Assembly (NCBI GenBank): GCA_950097015.1
Contig: CATNEN010000001.1
Span: 3,062,001 to 3,126,000 of the forward strand
DNA from: Macrostomum hystrix
Taxonomy: Eukaryota > Platyhelminthes > Macrostomidae
Direction of reading: 5' to 3'
Length of the DNA stretch: 64,000 nt
Below the pieces are notes generated by a model. The model saw only the letters and a list, made by a program, of their open reading frames with translations. It searched no databases and was not told the DNA's origin. Within the stretch, counting starts at the first letter, position 1. Each line of letters starts with the position of its first letter. A program made the position numbers and the translations under genes. Positions 43,635 to 55,053 of this stretch are shown here, piece by piece.

Positions 43635-46600
43635 TTACTCTTTCGGAAAGATGAGAGGCTTCTTCAATGTTGATTGGTAGCACGGTATTTGCTTATTGTC
43701 AGTCTCAACACTGACTGTAGAAGTCACCACAGGTAGCAGTTGAGTGAACTCGGGCGGAGCAGCACTGCCGTCATCGTAGGCTCCTAGAATCGACCTCTTC
43801 AGCGCCTGAATGAACACAGCGCCAGTCTGAATGTCTCTTTCAGACTTGTCCCCCTGAGTAACACTGTAGATATACAGCGAGTCCTCATTCAGGAGTGCAT
43901 TTTCTAGTCCGGGACATGCCGGCAGAATCATTTCGGCTGGGATGTGTCGACAAGCTTGAATAATGAAAACCTTCGGCTTGCCAAGGAGTGACGGATCCAA
44001 GCGAACTCTAGTAAACAACGTTTTCAGGCAAATTTTAGCAAGATCCGTTGAATACACAGAGTCAAATTCGCCGTGGGACATAATGCACAGTAGGAATGCT
44101 GCACATTCTTTATATTTGTCCCGTGTAAACTCGCCAGTCTCCGGAAGTCGGTGAAAAAAGTGTTCCGTCACATTTTCATACACTCTGTAGTCGAAGCCCA
44201 ATTTTTCCAAGCAGTCTGGCAAGCAGTCCTGGGCCGAGTCTCTCTCAGCTCCTAAGCGAGTCGGCTGTCGTCTGGGGTCATCAAAGTCTATGTTGTTAAT
44301 CACTATTGCTAAGCGAGTCAAACGATTGCCAACATCGTAGCGTATCTCTTGAGCGCCTTGCCCTCCATGAGCTGCACTGGAACCACCTTCATCGACTCCT
44401 GAACCGCCAGCTGAAGGCCCAGAAGATCCGCTGCGAGAATTTCCAGAACTATTGCCTCCAGCTGAACTGCCATGATCTTCTTGCGGCTCAGGAACGCTTT
44501 GGCTAGCAGATGTCTGATTGGCTAGCCTTCTGATGCTAAAAATAGAATGAAATTAGTAGATGACACTGCATAGTCTCATTAGAGAGTCAAGAGTGTTGCT
44601 AAAGGACGCAAATTTACACTGGAGTAGGGAGTCAAACCCCCGACCTTAAGGTCGTGAAGCGACGCTCGAACCAAAAGGCTACAAGAGGTAAATAGGAGAC
44701 GCGATTTTCAGTAAAGAGAGACAGACCTATAGACAGGCAATCTGGTCAGACAGTCATTCTGTCAGTCTGACAACAACAGTCCTGACACCAATGTTAATGT
44801 TGGGTAGGTTCACGGTCTCAATATTTTCTCTCCTAAATTTATTTTTGTGCTCACACTCACTACTCTTAACAATACAATTTTTACTCTCCCTAATTGCAAA
44901 TTCGTATTAACAAAGAATAATATTATATAGTATATTATATACTAGCGGCGTGAGCACACCATAACAAAAGTGTGTGATATTTAAACTCACCAATCTCTGA
45001 TGAAATCCGCGCACTCAAAATGCTTGCCGCATTCCGCCCACTGCAAGCAGGTGCGCCTGTACTCCCCGACAATTTCCCACTTCTGCAAGCTATCAATCTT
45101 CTTGCTCAGAACTCTCAGCACTTCCAGTTGGCCATTTCTAGCCGCCCAGATGAGCGGCGTATTGCCAAAGCGGTCAGCGTGGTCTGCGTTGCAGCCGGCA
45201 CGCAGCAAAACTTCAGCAACGCCTGCGAAGCCGCACTTTGACGCGTGAGTCAAAGCCGTGCAGAGCAGTCGATCCTACGAGGTAATGTTCACAAATATAA
45301 TTAAGTTACACTTGCTACGGAGTATTATGTCTTCGTAACTTCAAATGGGCGCTCTCTCAAAGCCAAGTTTTTTAACTTGAAATAAAAAAACGTTGAATTA
45401 CAAACGCTCGTATACAAGACTTCACAAACTCGAAATGTAATTAGACGTTGAGAACTTTCTGGTTCATGAAACTTTGACGATATGAAATTTCGGGCTTGTG
45501 AAACGTCCCTTTCAAATGAGTCCAAACTCACCTGAAGATTATAATCGGCGTTCATTTCAAGCAAAGCCACAGCCACGTCGACGTGTCCGCTCTGTGCCGC
45601 AAGCATCAACGGTGTCTGCTTCATGTTGTCAGGTCTGTTTACTTCGAGCGAAAGATTTTCAGTGGAAATATTTTCACAAATGACCTTCACAACTTTCAGG
45701 TGGCCTTGTAGGCTAGCCCAGGAGAGAGCTGACCTGCCAAGGACGTCACAAATGGTACTCGAATTCGGTTGCTTTTTCATCAGCTCTGCTACCAGGTCGG
45801 TTCTGTTTTTCTTGGCTGAGAGGATAAGTAGCGTCTCCTTCGCTGGTGGCAGCTGCTTGCATAGATCTCTTGAGATCTTCACATTACTCTCAAGCTCCTC
45901 ATTGGTCCATTGGTCTGGGTACCTGGGAAATTAATGAACATTTCAAGTGAAATTTTAGTGCAGTCGAGCTTAACTACAATCTTGAAGAGACAGGGTTCTG
46001 ATTACCGATTGACGTATTTTAGTAAACCGCAAGTTTTGGAAATACATCACTTACCTTTCTTTGGGTACAAATAAGAACTCGCTGGCAAAGATCTCTTTGA
46101 GTCTCTCTCTGAGCTGCTTAATTGTCTCGCGGTCTCTAGTGTCGTAAGCGAAGCGATTTTTATTCACGATGGCTTCCATTTTGGCTAAACAGAACTGTAC
46201 TTGCTTTCCAGAGTTGCTGTAGTGACACACTGTGGTCAGCTCTTCAAAGTCTGGGTCTTCTTGCAGCTGCTCAAACCACGAGTCGGTATCTTTAACTCTC
46301 AAGAGTTCTGCTTGGAGACTCCAAGATAGGCAGCAAAAGTTCACAAGAAGATAAAAGTCACCTGTAATAGACTTTCTGACAACAAGCAACTTCCTGGTGA
46401 ATTCAGGCATGAACGAAAAGTCTGAATGATTCCGATTCAATGGGAAACAAAATCTCCAAGCCCAGTCTGAGTTCACTGGACTTTCAAAAATTCTTTCCAT
46501 GAGCTTGATTTGGCGCGGCTCCCAACTTCTCATCACCCTGTGGTGAGAGAGTGGCCCGAGCACTTCTGTTGCCCTTGAATGGTTTCCGTTTTTCAAGTGC

Positions 46601-49600
46601 ACCAAAGCAGTCATACAGAGAATTGTGGTTCTGCTCCACGACTGGTTCTCAAAGTCGTTAAGGAATTTCAGTTCAGCATCCATGTTGTCTTTTGAGGTCC
46701 CCAACTTCTCGATGCAGTCAAAGACGGCTTGGAAAAGCTGGCCGCACTTGGAACTTGGCCGCACTGTGTCCAGGGCTAGAAGCGGAATCAGTGTGAATGG
46801 GTGAAAGTGAAAGCTTTTCACCTGGAGCGGTTGCAGTTCAAGTTTCAGCTTATTCGCCAGTATATCGACCAAATTTCTTCTGAGCTGCATGAGTCGGTCT
46901 CGAACTCGCGACTTCGTGTGCTGAAAGTCACCGCCGATGCCTGCGTTGCTGATGTACAGCTGGCAATCAGGCAACAAAAAGCTTGGCATACAAATGTCAG
47001 GGCTATCTTCGGAGTCAAGAAACTCGGCCATCTTGTCTAGCGACTGTTTTAGCAGCTGAACCAAATTCTCTGGCCTCCACACATTTTCATTCGTTAGTCC
47101 ATGGTCGTTGATAATAAAGAACAGCAAAGTTTTTGCGTGGTAGGTCTTGAGACCCGATGTAGCCACTTGACTTGACAGAATCTTTTTGAAAATGAACTTT
47201 ATCAATACGAAGAGCTGGCCTTGGCAGTCATTGAGCGATCTCATTATTTGCTTTTCTAAAAGGCTGGTGCTTAACCTGAGCTCTCTGTCATGGCTGGGTC
47301 TGGCTGCTCTGACCAAGTGCAGCTGCGGTATCTCCTCACCAGAGAGACCAGTTAGTTGGTGGCGCTGATTGGTCAGGTAGTTGCTGCAGCATTGAAAAGC
47401 CAAGCAGGCGCTCTCCGATGGTCTAGCACCGAGGGCGTCCAGTCGAAAAGCTGCCTCGCTTCCTGCAATGAGAATCAGGTTTCCTAAAAAAAATTCTAAA
47501 ATGGCAGCTTTTTGTAATTACGAGATATATCCCTACTCCATTGCAAAACATTCAAATAACAAACTAAAAGCTAAATACTTTTCAAAAACGGGGTGAGAAG
47601 CAGAGCAGTCTTGAGAGACAGCATCTCACAGAAAGGTTCCTGAGCTCGAATCCGCGTCGAGGCCACAGTCATTTTGGGCGCAGCCGCGGAGAGAAGGCTT
47701 GGGGGCTTGTCGTGCAATTCAAGGCACAGTTAGAGTGTAACTCTGCCTGACGATGGGAAAGTTAGGGCAGATGTACACACAAATGTGAGTGTGTGCTCAG
47801 GTGGCAGAAGAATGAGCAGAATCGACTCCTCGCTGACTGCAGGTCTATGCTGTCACCAAATGATTTTCAAGTGCCAACAGCCGTCCCGCAAATATGAATA
47901 TTTTTTTATTTTTTTATTACCTATCAAACAATCAACTTGGGCGTGACCCTCTTTAACTTCAAGCTTTTGAAGGCCAATTGCTGCACAGTTGCAGGAGCGA
48001 AGCAAGTGAATCGGCTTGCGATCCTGAGCGAATACAGTCCAGTCGATATTGGACTCTTCTGAAATATTTCCTTGCACTCTTTCCAGGCTGCAGCCCCAGC
48101 CTTCAGCGTAGCTACCAATCACGTGAATATCTTTCTTTGTTATACACCTTGAGAGCTGCTCTGTGAAGTCCGCCATCTTCAGGTGCAAGCTAATCCTTTT
48201 TTTGGTGAAGCCGGCCAGGTTTAACATCTTGTGTAGCTTTAAACTATCGGCTTCGTCATTTGACTGAGGGCTGAAAAGTTTAAAATTATAAACTAGTAGA
48301 AACCAGCGAAAGTACATTCAGTGTTTTTATTGTTACATTTACTAAGCTTATTGCAGCATAGGGGATGAGGGGCGGTGCGGTTAACGCGTCTGCCTCTCGC
48401 ACCACGGTCGCTGAGCCCGATTTCGCGGTGAGGCCGCATTAAATTTTTGCGCAGCCGCGGAGAGAAGGCTTGGGGGACTTGTCGTGCAATTTTACGCCCT
48501 TGATGGCAAATCTCCGAGGCACAGGGAAGTGTACACTGCCTGACGATGAGAAAGTCAGGGCAGACGTACACACCTGTGTGAGCGAATGTCTGCGCACGGT
48601 CCCACTGTGCGTGTTAGCTCAGGAGTCAGCGAAATGGGCACAATTGCCTTCTCGCTGACTGCAGGTCTAGTGTCACCAAATGATTTGCCATTGCCCGCAG
48701 TGCTGCTGCAATTGCTTACGCATTTCTCAAGAGATCAGTTAGGGCAGTGTTGCTCCTGAAGCTAAGACTTGATCTGAAATGGAATTTTACGAAAAATAAA
48801 GGTAATAAGAAACACATAAGGCATGATGCATGACCTTGGTTTCGCGTCTTACTGATCAATCAATCGCAGAATCTGAAATCTTCCGTGCATCTCCGCCAGT
48901 TGGACGCATGTGAGACCGTCTTTATCGATCTGTTGCGCGTTCGCTGCGTTGTCCAACAGCACTTTTGCCGCCCTCACGTGACCAGCGATGCAGGCCCTAG
49001 CAAGCGCTGCTCTGCCTTCATTGTCCACTTCGCTAACTGAGCACCTTTTTTGCAGGAGCAGCTCAATGAGACTGTGAGCACCGACATCAGCAGCCAGCAT
49101 CAGCGGTGTGTTGCCTGTTTCATCTCGATTGTCAATCATATCGATTTTCTGAAGCAACATTTCGGCTGCCCCGACATCGCCTTTTGTTATGGCGTACCTC
49201 AGAATTTGAAGCAAAGTTTCAGTTGCATTTGACCTAGAAATCTTTTCAATTAGATTTGGATGGCTAAGGAGTCTGATTCTATTACGCAGCTGAATAGTAC
49301 CGACAGCTAATTGTTGCTGCGCATTATCTGGTACTTGTTCTGACTCTTGCTGCGCATTATCTGGTACTTGTTCTGACTCTTGCTGCGCATTATCTGGTAC
49401 TTGTTCTGTCACTTGCTGCACATTATCTGGCACTTGTTCTGTCACTTGCTGCGCATTATCTGGTACTTGTTCTGACTCTTGCTGCGCATTATCTGGCACT
49501 TGTTCTGTCACTTGCTGCGCATTATCTGGTACTTGTTCTGTCACTTGCTGCGCATTATCTGGCACTTGTTCTGGCTCTTGCTGCTCATTATCTGGTACTT

Positions 49601-52600
49601 GTTCTGTCACTTGCTGCGCATTATCTGGTACTTGTTCTGACTCTTGCTGCGCATTATCTGGTACTTGTTCTGTCTCTTGCTGCGCATTATCTGGTACTTG
49701 TTCTGACTCTTGCTGCGCATTATCTGGTACTTGTTCTGTCTCTTGCTGCGCATTATCTGGCACTTGTTCTGGCTCTTGCTGCTCATTATCTGGTACTTGT
49801 TCTGTCACTTGCTGCGCATTATCTGGTACTTGTTCTGACTCTTGCTGCGCATTATCTGGCACTTGTTCTGTCACTTGCTGTGCATTATCTGGCACTTGTT
49901 CTGTCTCTTGCTGCGCATTATCTGGTACTTGTTCTGTCACTTGCTGCGCATTTTCTGGCACTTGTTCTGTCACTTGCTGCGCATTATCTGGCACTTGTTC
50001 TGTCACTTGCTGCTCATTATCTGGCACTTGCTCTGTCACTTGCTGCGCATTATCTGGTACTTGTTCTGTCACTTGCTGCGCATTTTCTGGTACTTGTTCT
50101 GTCACTTGCTGCGCATTATCTGGCTCTTGTTCTGTCACTTGCTGCGCATTATCTGGTACTTGTTCTGTCACTTGCTGCGCATTATCTGGCACTTGTTCTG
50201 TCACTTGCTGCGCATTTTCTGGTACTGGTTCTGACTCTTGCTGCGCATTATCTGGCTCTTGTTCTGTCACTTGCTGCGCATTATCTGGCTCTTGTTCTGT
50301 CACTTGCTGCTCATTATCTGGCACTTGTTCTGTCACTTGCTGCGCATTATCTGGCTCTTGTTCTGTCACTTGCTGCTCATTATCTGGCACTTGTTCTGTC
50401 ACTTGCTGCTCATTATCTGGCACTTGTTCTGTCACTTGCTGCTCATTATCTGGCACTTGTTCTGTCACTTGCTGCTCATTATCTGGCACTTGTTCTGTCA
50501 CTTGCTGCGCATTATCTGGCACTTGTTCTGTCACTTGCTGCTCATTATCTGGCACTTGTTCTGTCACTTGCTGCGCATTATCTGGCACTTGTTCTGTCAC
50601 TTGCTGCTCATTATCTGGCACTTGTTCTGTCACTTGCTGCTCATTATCTGGCACTTGTTCTGTCACTTGCTGCTCATTATCTGGTACTTGTTCTGACTCT
50701 TGCTGCTCATTATCTGGCACTTGTTCTGTCTCTTGCTGCTTATTATCTGGCACTTGTTCTGTCACTTGCTGTGCATTATCTGGCACTCTTTCTGTCACTT
50801 GCTGCGCATTATCTGGTACTTGTTCTGACTCTTTCTGCGGATTATCTGGCACTTGTTCTGTCTCTTGCTGCTCATTATCTGGTACTTGTTCTGTCACTTG
50901 CTGCTCATTATCTGGCACTTGTTCTGTCACTTGCTGCGCATTATCTGGCACTCTTTCTGTCACTTGCTGCGCATTATCTGGTACTTGTTCTGACTCTTTC
51001 TGCGGATTATCTGGCACTTGTTCTGTCTCTTGCTGCTCATTATCTGGTACTTGTTCTGTCACTTGCTGCTCATTATCTGGCACTTGTTCTGTCACTTGCT
51101 GCTCATTATCTGGTACTTGTTCTGTCACTTGCTGTGCATTATCTGGCACTCTTTCTGTCACTTGCTGCGCATTATCTGGTACTTGTTCTGTCACTTGCTG
51201 CGCATTATCTGGCACTTGTTCTGTCTCTTGCTGCGCATTATCTGGCACTTGTTCTGTCACTTGCTGCGCATTATCTGGCACTTGTTCTGTCACTTGCTGC
51301 GCATTTTCTGGTACTTGTTCTGTCACTTGCTGCGCATTATCTGGTACTTGTTCTGTCACTTGCTGTGTATTATCTGGCACTTGTTCTGTCACTTGCTGCG
51401 CATTATCTGGTACTTGTTCTGTCACTTGCTGCGCATTATCTGGTACTTGTTCTGACTCTTGCTGTGCATTATCTGGTACTTGTTCTGTCACTTGCTGCGC
51501 ATTATCTGGTACTTGTTCTGACTCTTGCTTCGCATTATCTGGCACTTGTTCTGTCACTTGCTGCGCATTATCTGGCACTTGTTCTGACTCTTGCTGCGCA
51601 TTATCTGGTACTTGTTCTGTCACTTGCTGCGCATTATCTGGCACTTGTTCTGTCACTTGCTGCGCATTATCTGGTACTTGTTCTGACTCTTGCTGCGCAT
51701 TATCTGGCACTTGTTCTGTCACTTGCTGCGCATTATCTGGTACTTGTTCTGACTCTTGCTGCTCATTATCTGGCACTTGTTCTGTCACTTGCTGCTCATT
51801 ATCTGGCTCTTGTTCTGTCACTTGCTGCTCATTATCTGGCACTTGTTCTGTCTCTTGCTGCGCATAATCTGGCACTTGTTCTGTCACTTGCTGCGCATTA
51901 TCTGGCACTTGTTCTGTCATTTGCTGCTCATTATCTGGCTCTTGTTCTGTCACTTGCTGCGCATTATCTGGCACTTGTTCTGTCACTTGCTGCTCATTAT
52001 CTGGCTCTTGTTCTGTCATTTGCTGCTCATTATCTGGCACTTGTTCTGTCACTTGCTGCGCATTATCTGGCACTTGTTCTGTCTCTTGCTGCGCATTGTC
52101 TGGCACTTGTTCTGTCACTTGCTGCGTATTATCTGGTACTTGTTCTGACTCTTGCTGCTCATTATCTGGCACTTGTTCTGTCACTTGCTGCTCATTATCT
52201 GGCTCTTGTTCTGTCACTTGCTGCTCATTATCTGGTACTTGTTCTGTCTCTTGCTGCGCATTATCTGGCACTTGTTCTGTCACTTGCTGCGCATTATCTG
52301 GCTCTTGTTCTGTCATTTGCTGCTCATTATCTGGCACTTGCTCTGTCACTTGCTGCGCATTATCTGGCACTTGTTCTGTCTCTTGCTGCGCATTATCTGG
52401 CACTTGTTCTGTCACTTGCTGCGCATTATCTGGTACTTGTTCTGACTCTTGCTGCTCATTATCTGGCACTTGTTCTGTCACTTGCTGCTCATTATCTGGC
52501 TCTTGTTCTGTCACTTGCTGCGCATTTTCTGGCACTTGTTCTGTCCCTTGCTGCTCATTATCTGGCACTTGTTCTGTCTCTTGCTGCGCATAATCTGGCA

Positions 52601-53418
52601 CTTGTTCTGTCACTTGCTGCGCATTATCTGGCTCTTGTTCTGTCATTTGCTGCTCATTATCTGGCACTTGTTCTGTCACTTGCTGCGCATAATCTGGCAC
52701 TTGTTCTGTCACTTGCTGCGCATTATCTGGCTCTTGTTCTGTCATTTGCTGCTCATTATCTGGCACTTGTTCTGTCTCTTGCTGCGCATTATCTGGCACT
52801 TGTTCTGTCTCTTGCTGCGCATTATCTGGCACTTGTTCTGTCACTTGCTGCGCATTATCTGGCACTTGTTCTGTCTCTTGCTGCGCATTATCTGTCACTT
52901 GTTCTGTCCCTTGCTGCGCATTATCTGGCACTTGTTCTGTCTCTTGCTGCGCATTATCTGGTACTTGTTCTGTCTCTTGCTGCGCATTATCTGTCACTTG
53001 TTCTGTCACTTGCTGCGCATTTTTTTCGGCATGACTTTGTGTCACTTTGCTTTGCAGAGGTTTGATTTCTGCACCGTTTGGATCGTCATTTCTGAGGCAA
53101 GTTAGATAAAGAATGTATAAGTTAAAGACAATATCTGTTGGTTTTAGTTTTTCAATGTAAATTGCTGGGGAATGAATGGAATACGAGGAGACATTGCTTT
53201 CTGATGCGCCTTGTTTTGATGATTCAATTGGGATTAATGAATTGGAATCTTGCAAACGGTCTGTTGATTTTGTACCTGACCGACTCGCTTGTGATTCGTA
53301 CAAGTATTCATTCGTTATTTTCCGTAAATTGCAACTTTTGATCGAAGACATTCTATTTTCAATTGCTTCTTTGACACCTATCCAATCAGAACTTTTCTGT
53401 TTCACCGAAACGATTTCG
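43635..53418 (-). CDS. Ankyrin - cGAS/Mab-21-like NTase fold - ankyrin - caspase fusion with 11-residue repeats, middle copy
   Basis: Exons by eye: 53418-48853, 48270-47921, 47462-46055, 45922-45532, 45274-44991, 44535-43635; GT-AG, phases 2, 1, 2, 0, 2. From the first ATG in exon 1 (53351) this gives 2610 residues; the true 5' end may be an upstream or trans-spliced leader. Order: N-terminal region (1-110); about 112 copies of TEQVPDNAQQV-type repeats (to about 1344); ankyrin repeats (to 1500, GNTPLMLAADVGAHSLIELL); NTase fold with VIGSYAEGW and SNIDW; Mab-21 C-terminal half with SGLKTYHAKTLLFF; ankyrin repeats (QTPLMLAAQSGHVDVAVALL; GNTPLIWAARNGQLEVL); a 72-residue Gly/Ser-rich linker; caspase (last 228). 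The caspase has SHGE (His 44075-44073), IIQACR (Cys 43952-43950), TRLG and SERD arginines, and FIQALK. The linker between its large and small parts is short, with no obvious processing Asp except NEDS. It probably senses a ligand and cleaves after Asp; this is inferred from domains. Confidence 0.85.
44590..44690 (-). repeat. SINE B head fragment
   Basis: Reverse tRNA-like head (CAAACCCCCGACCTTAAGGT, GCTCGAACCAAAAGGCTACA) in the intron before the caspase exon; duplicated at 58563-58662. Confidence 0.65.
45408..45500. mobile_element. Old copy of the TTCACAAACTCGAAA MITE
   Basis: The ends CTTCACAAACTCGAAAT and GAAATTTCGGGCTTGTGAAA form an imperfect inverted pair like the element at 38805, in an ankyrin-region intron. 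The duplicated copy is at about 59380-59475. Confidence 0.55.
47592..47885 (+). repeat. SINE A in NTase intron
   Basis: + oriented, eroded copy (GCAGCCGCGGAGAGAAGGCT, GTCGTGCAATTCAAGGCACA, CTGCCTGACGATGGGAAAGT) in the intron between the two NTase-fold exons. The duplicate is at 61575-61858, slightly shortened there. Confidence 0.82.
48362..48720 (+). repeat. SINE A in the intron before the NTase exon
   Basis: Well-preserved copy with a GTGCGGTTAACGCGTCTGCC head and GAGCCCGATTTCGCGG box-B-like region; the duplicate is at 62345-62703. Confidence 0.85.
49318..53016 (-). repeat. Coding 33-bp minisatellite (11-residue repeat)
   Basis: About 112 tandem 33-base units within exon 1 of the middle fusion gene. 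Read on the minus strand each encodes a variant of TEQVPDNAQQV, with changes confined mostly to V/E at the second position, S/T, A/E and D/E. The frame is open throughout despite the length. The unit has Pro and Asp in nearly every copy and no large hydrophobics, so an extended, disordered, acidic stalk is likely. Antisense frames through the array (up to about 1061 codons on +) are by-products of the 33-base period. Confidence 0.97.
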
Positions 53419-54191
53419 CTGCAAGAGAAATGAATTAAAGGAAACACGTTATTTTAGAATTTGCTACCTCGGTTTTATAAACTTCTGTTGCAAACCAAAT
53501 TTTAACTTAAAAAAGTATTATTTTAACATTTTTAAGAAAAAAACGCAAAGCAAGAAGGATAAAGGAAGTAGACTCACTTTCATGGGGTCATTTCGTTGCG
53601 ACTCAAAGTTTACTTAAATGATGATTTAGGTGATTATTTGTTTGACAAGTTAATATGCTACTTGACGCGTCATGAGCAGTACAATAAAAGTTCCTTTTTC
53701 TAGTAAGCTTATGACTAGTTCGCGCGGGCTGCACTAACTGGCGTTTGTGTACGCTGCCCACCCCTGCCCCCCCCCCCGCGGCTTCCCCCCACCCCCGGTG
53801 TTCGGGGTGGGCTGCGTGGCGGGGGGTTTTTATGCTCCGAGGTAGGCTCTATGGCCTCGCTGTTGCTTGGCAATTGAAATTGCGTGTGGGTAGGAGACAG
53901 ACAATGCTGAGGAATGTGTAGTATATGTAGCTTGTATCTTCTCATACGTGACTGTACAACATTCGTATGTACAGTGTACTTTACATGCAGGCACAAACCA
54001 AGCAGCCTGCGTACTGTAAAATAAATTTAATCAACAAAATGTAAAATGTAAGTGTACAACTATCGTACAGCCGAAGTGTAAGGGGTAAGGTAGAAAAATT
54101 GCTTAGCAACCGCGAGAAAAATTAAGTACTGCAATTTTTAGGAATGCAGCGACACCCTACTGTCCTACACCCTACACCCTACAGCGACACT

Positions 54192-54898
54192 GTGCTACCA
54201 CCCTACTCTCTGTGCTACCACCCTACTCTCTGTGCTACCACCCTACTGTCTCTGCTACCACCCTACTCTCTGTGCTACCACCCTACTGTCTCTGCTACCA
54301 CCCTACTGTCTGTGCTACCACCCTACTGTCTCTGCTACCACCCTACTGTCTCTGCTACCACCCTACTGTCTCTGCTACCACCCTACTGTCTCTGCTACCA
54401 CCCTACTGTCTCTGCTACCACCCTACTCTCTGTGCTACCACCCTACTCTCTGTGCTACCACCCTACTGTCTCTGCTACCACCCTACTGTCTCTGCTACCA
54501 CCCTACTGTCTCTGCTACCACCCTACTGTCTCTGCTACCACCCTACTCTCTCTGCTACCACCCTACTGTCTGTGCTACCACCCTACTGTCTCTGCTACCA
54601 CCCTACTGTCTCTGCTACCACCCTACTGTCTCTGCTACCACCCTACTGTCTCTGCTACCACCCTACTCTCTGTGCTACCACCCTACCGTCTCTGCTACCA
54701 CCCTACTGTCTCTGCTACCACCCTACTGTCTGTGCTACCACCCTACCGTCTCTGCTACCACCCTACTGTCTCTGCTACCACCCTACTGTCTCTGCTACCA
54801 CCCTACTGTATCTGCTACCACCCTACCGTCTCTGCTACCACCCTACTGTCTGTGCTACCACCCTACTGTCTCTGCTACCACCCTACTGTCTGTGCTAC
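54192..54898. repeat. 20-bp minisatellite, array 4
   Basis: About 35 copies of CTACCACCCTACTGTCTCTG, upstream of the middle fusion gene. It is preceded by GTCCTACACCCTACACCCTA, a telomere-like block. Confidence 0.97.
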
Positions 54899-54901
54899 CT
54901 A

Positions 54902-55053
54902 TAAATTAAATATAAGTGTACAACGATCGTACAGCCGGAGTGTAAGGGGTAAGGTAGAAAAATTGCTTAGCAACTTCGAGAAAAATTAAGTACTGCAATT
55001 TTTAGGAATGCAGCGACACCCTACTGTCCTACACCCTACACCCTACAGCGACA
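54902..55053. repeat. Duplicated upstream segment between arrays 4 and 5
   Basis: About 150 bases (AAGTGTACAACGATCGTACA ... GCAATTTTTAGGAATGCAGC ... CCTACACCCTACAGCGACAC) that also occur at about 41046-41195 and 54044-54196. It shows that the satellite expanded together with its flanking leader at least once. Confidence 0.85.

Noticed and set aside
49880-53065. A 1061-codon + frame rich in LVLSLAAHYLA
   Set aside because: It is the exact antisense of the coding 33-bp repeat. The period of 33 keeps several frames open, and the minus frame connects through splice sites to real domains while this one does not.
53090-53260. Possible intron in exon 1 of the fusion genes (GTCAG|GTACAAAATC to TTGCCTCAG)
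   Set aside because: Removing it shifts the frame to an early stop, while the unspliced frame continues into repeats and ankyrin sequence.
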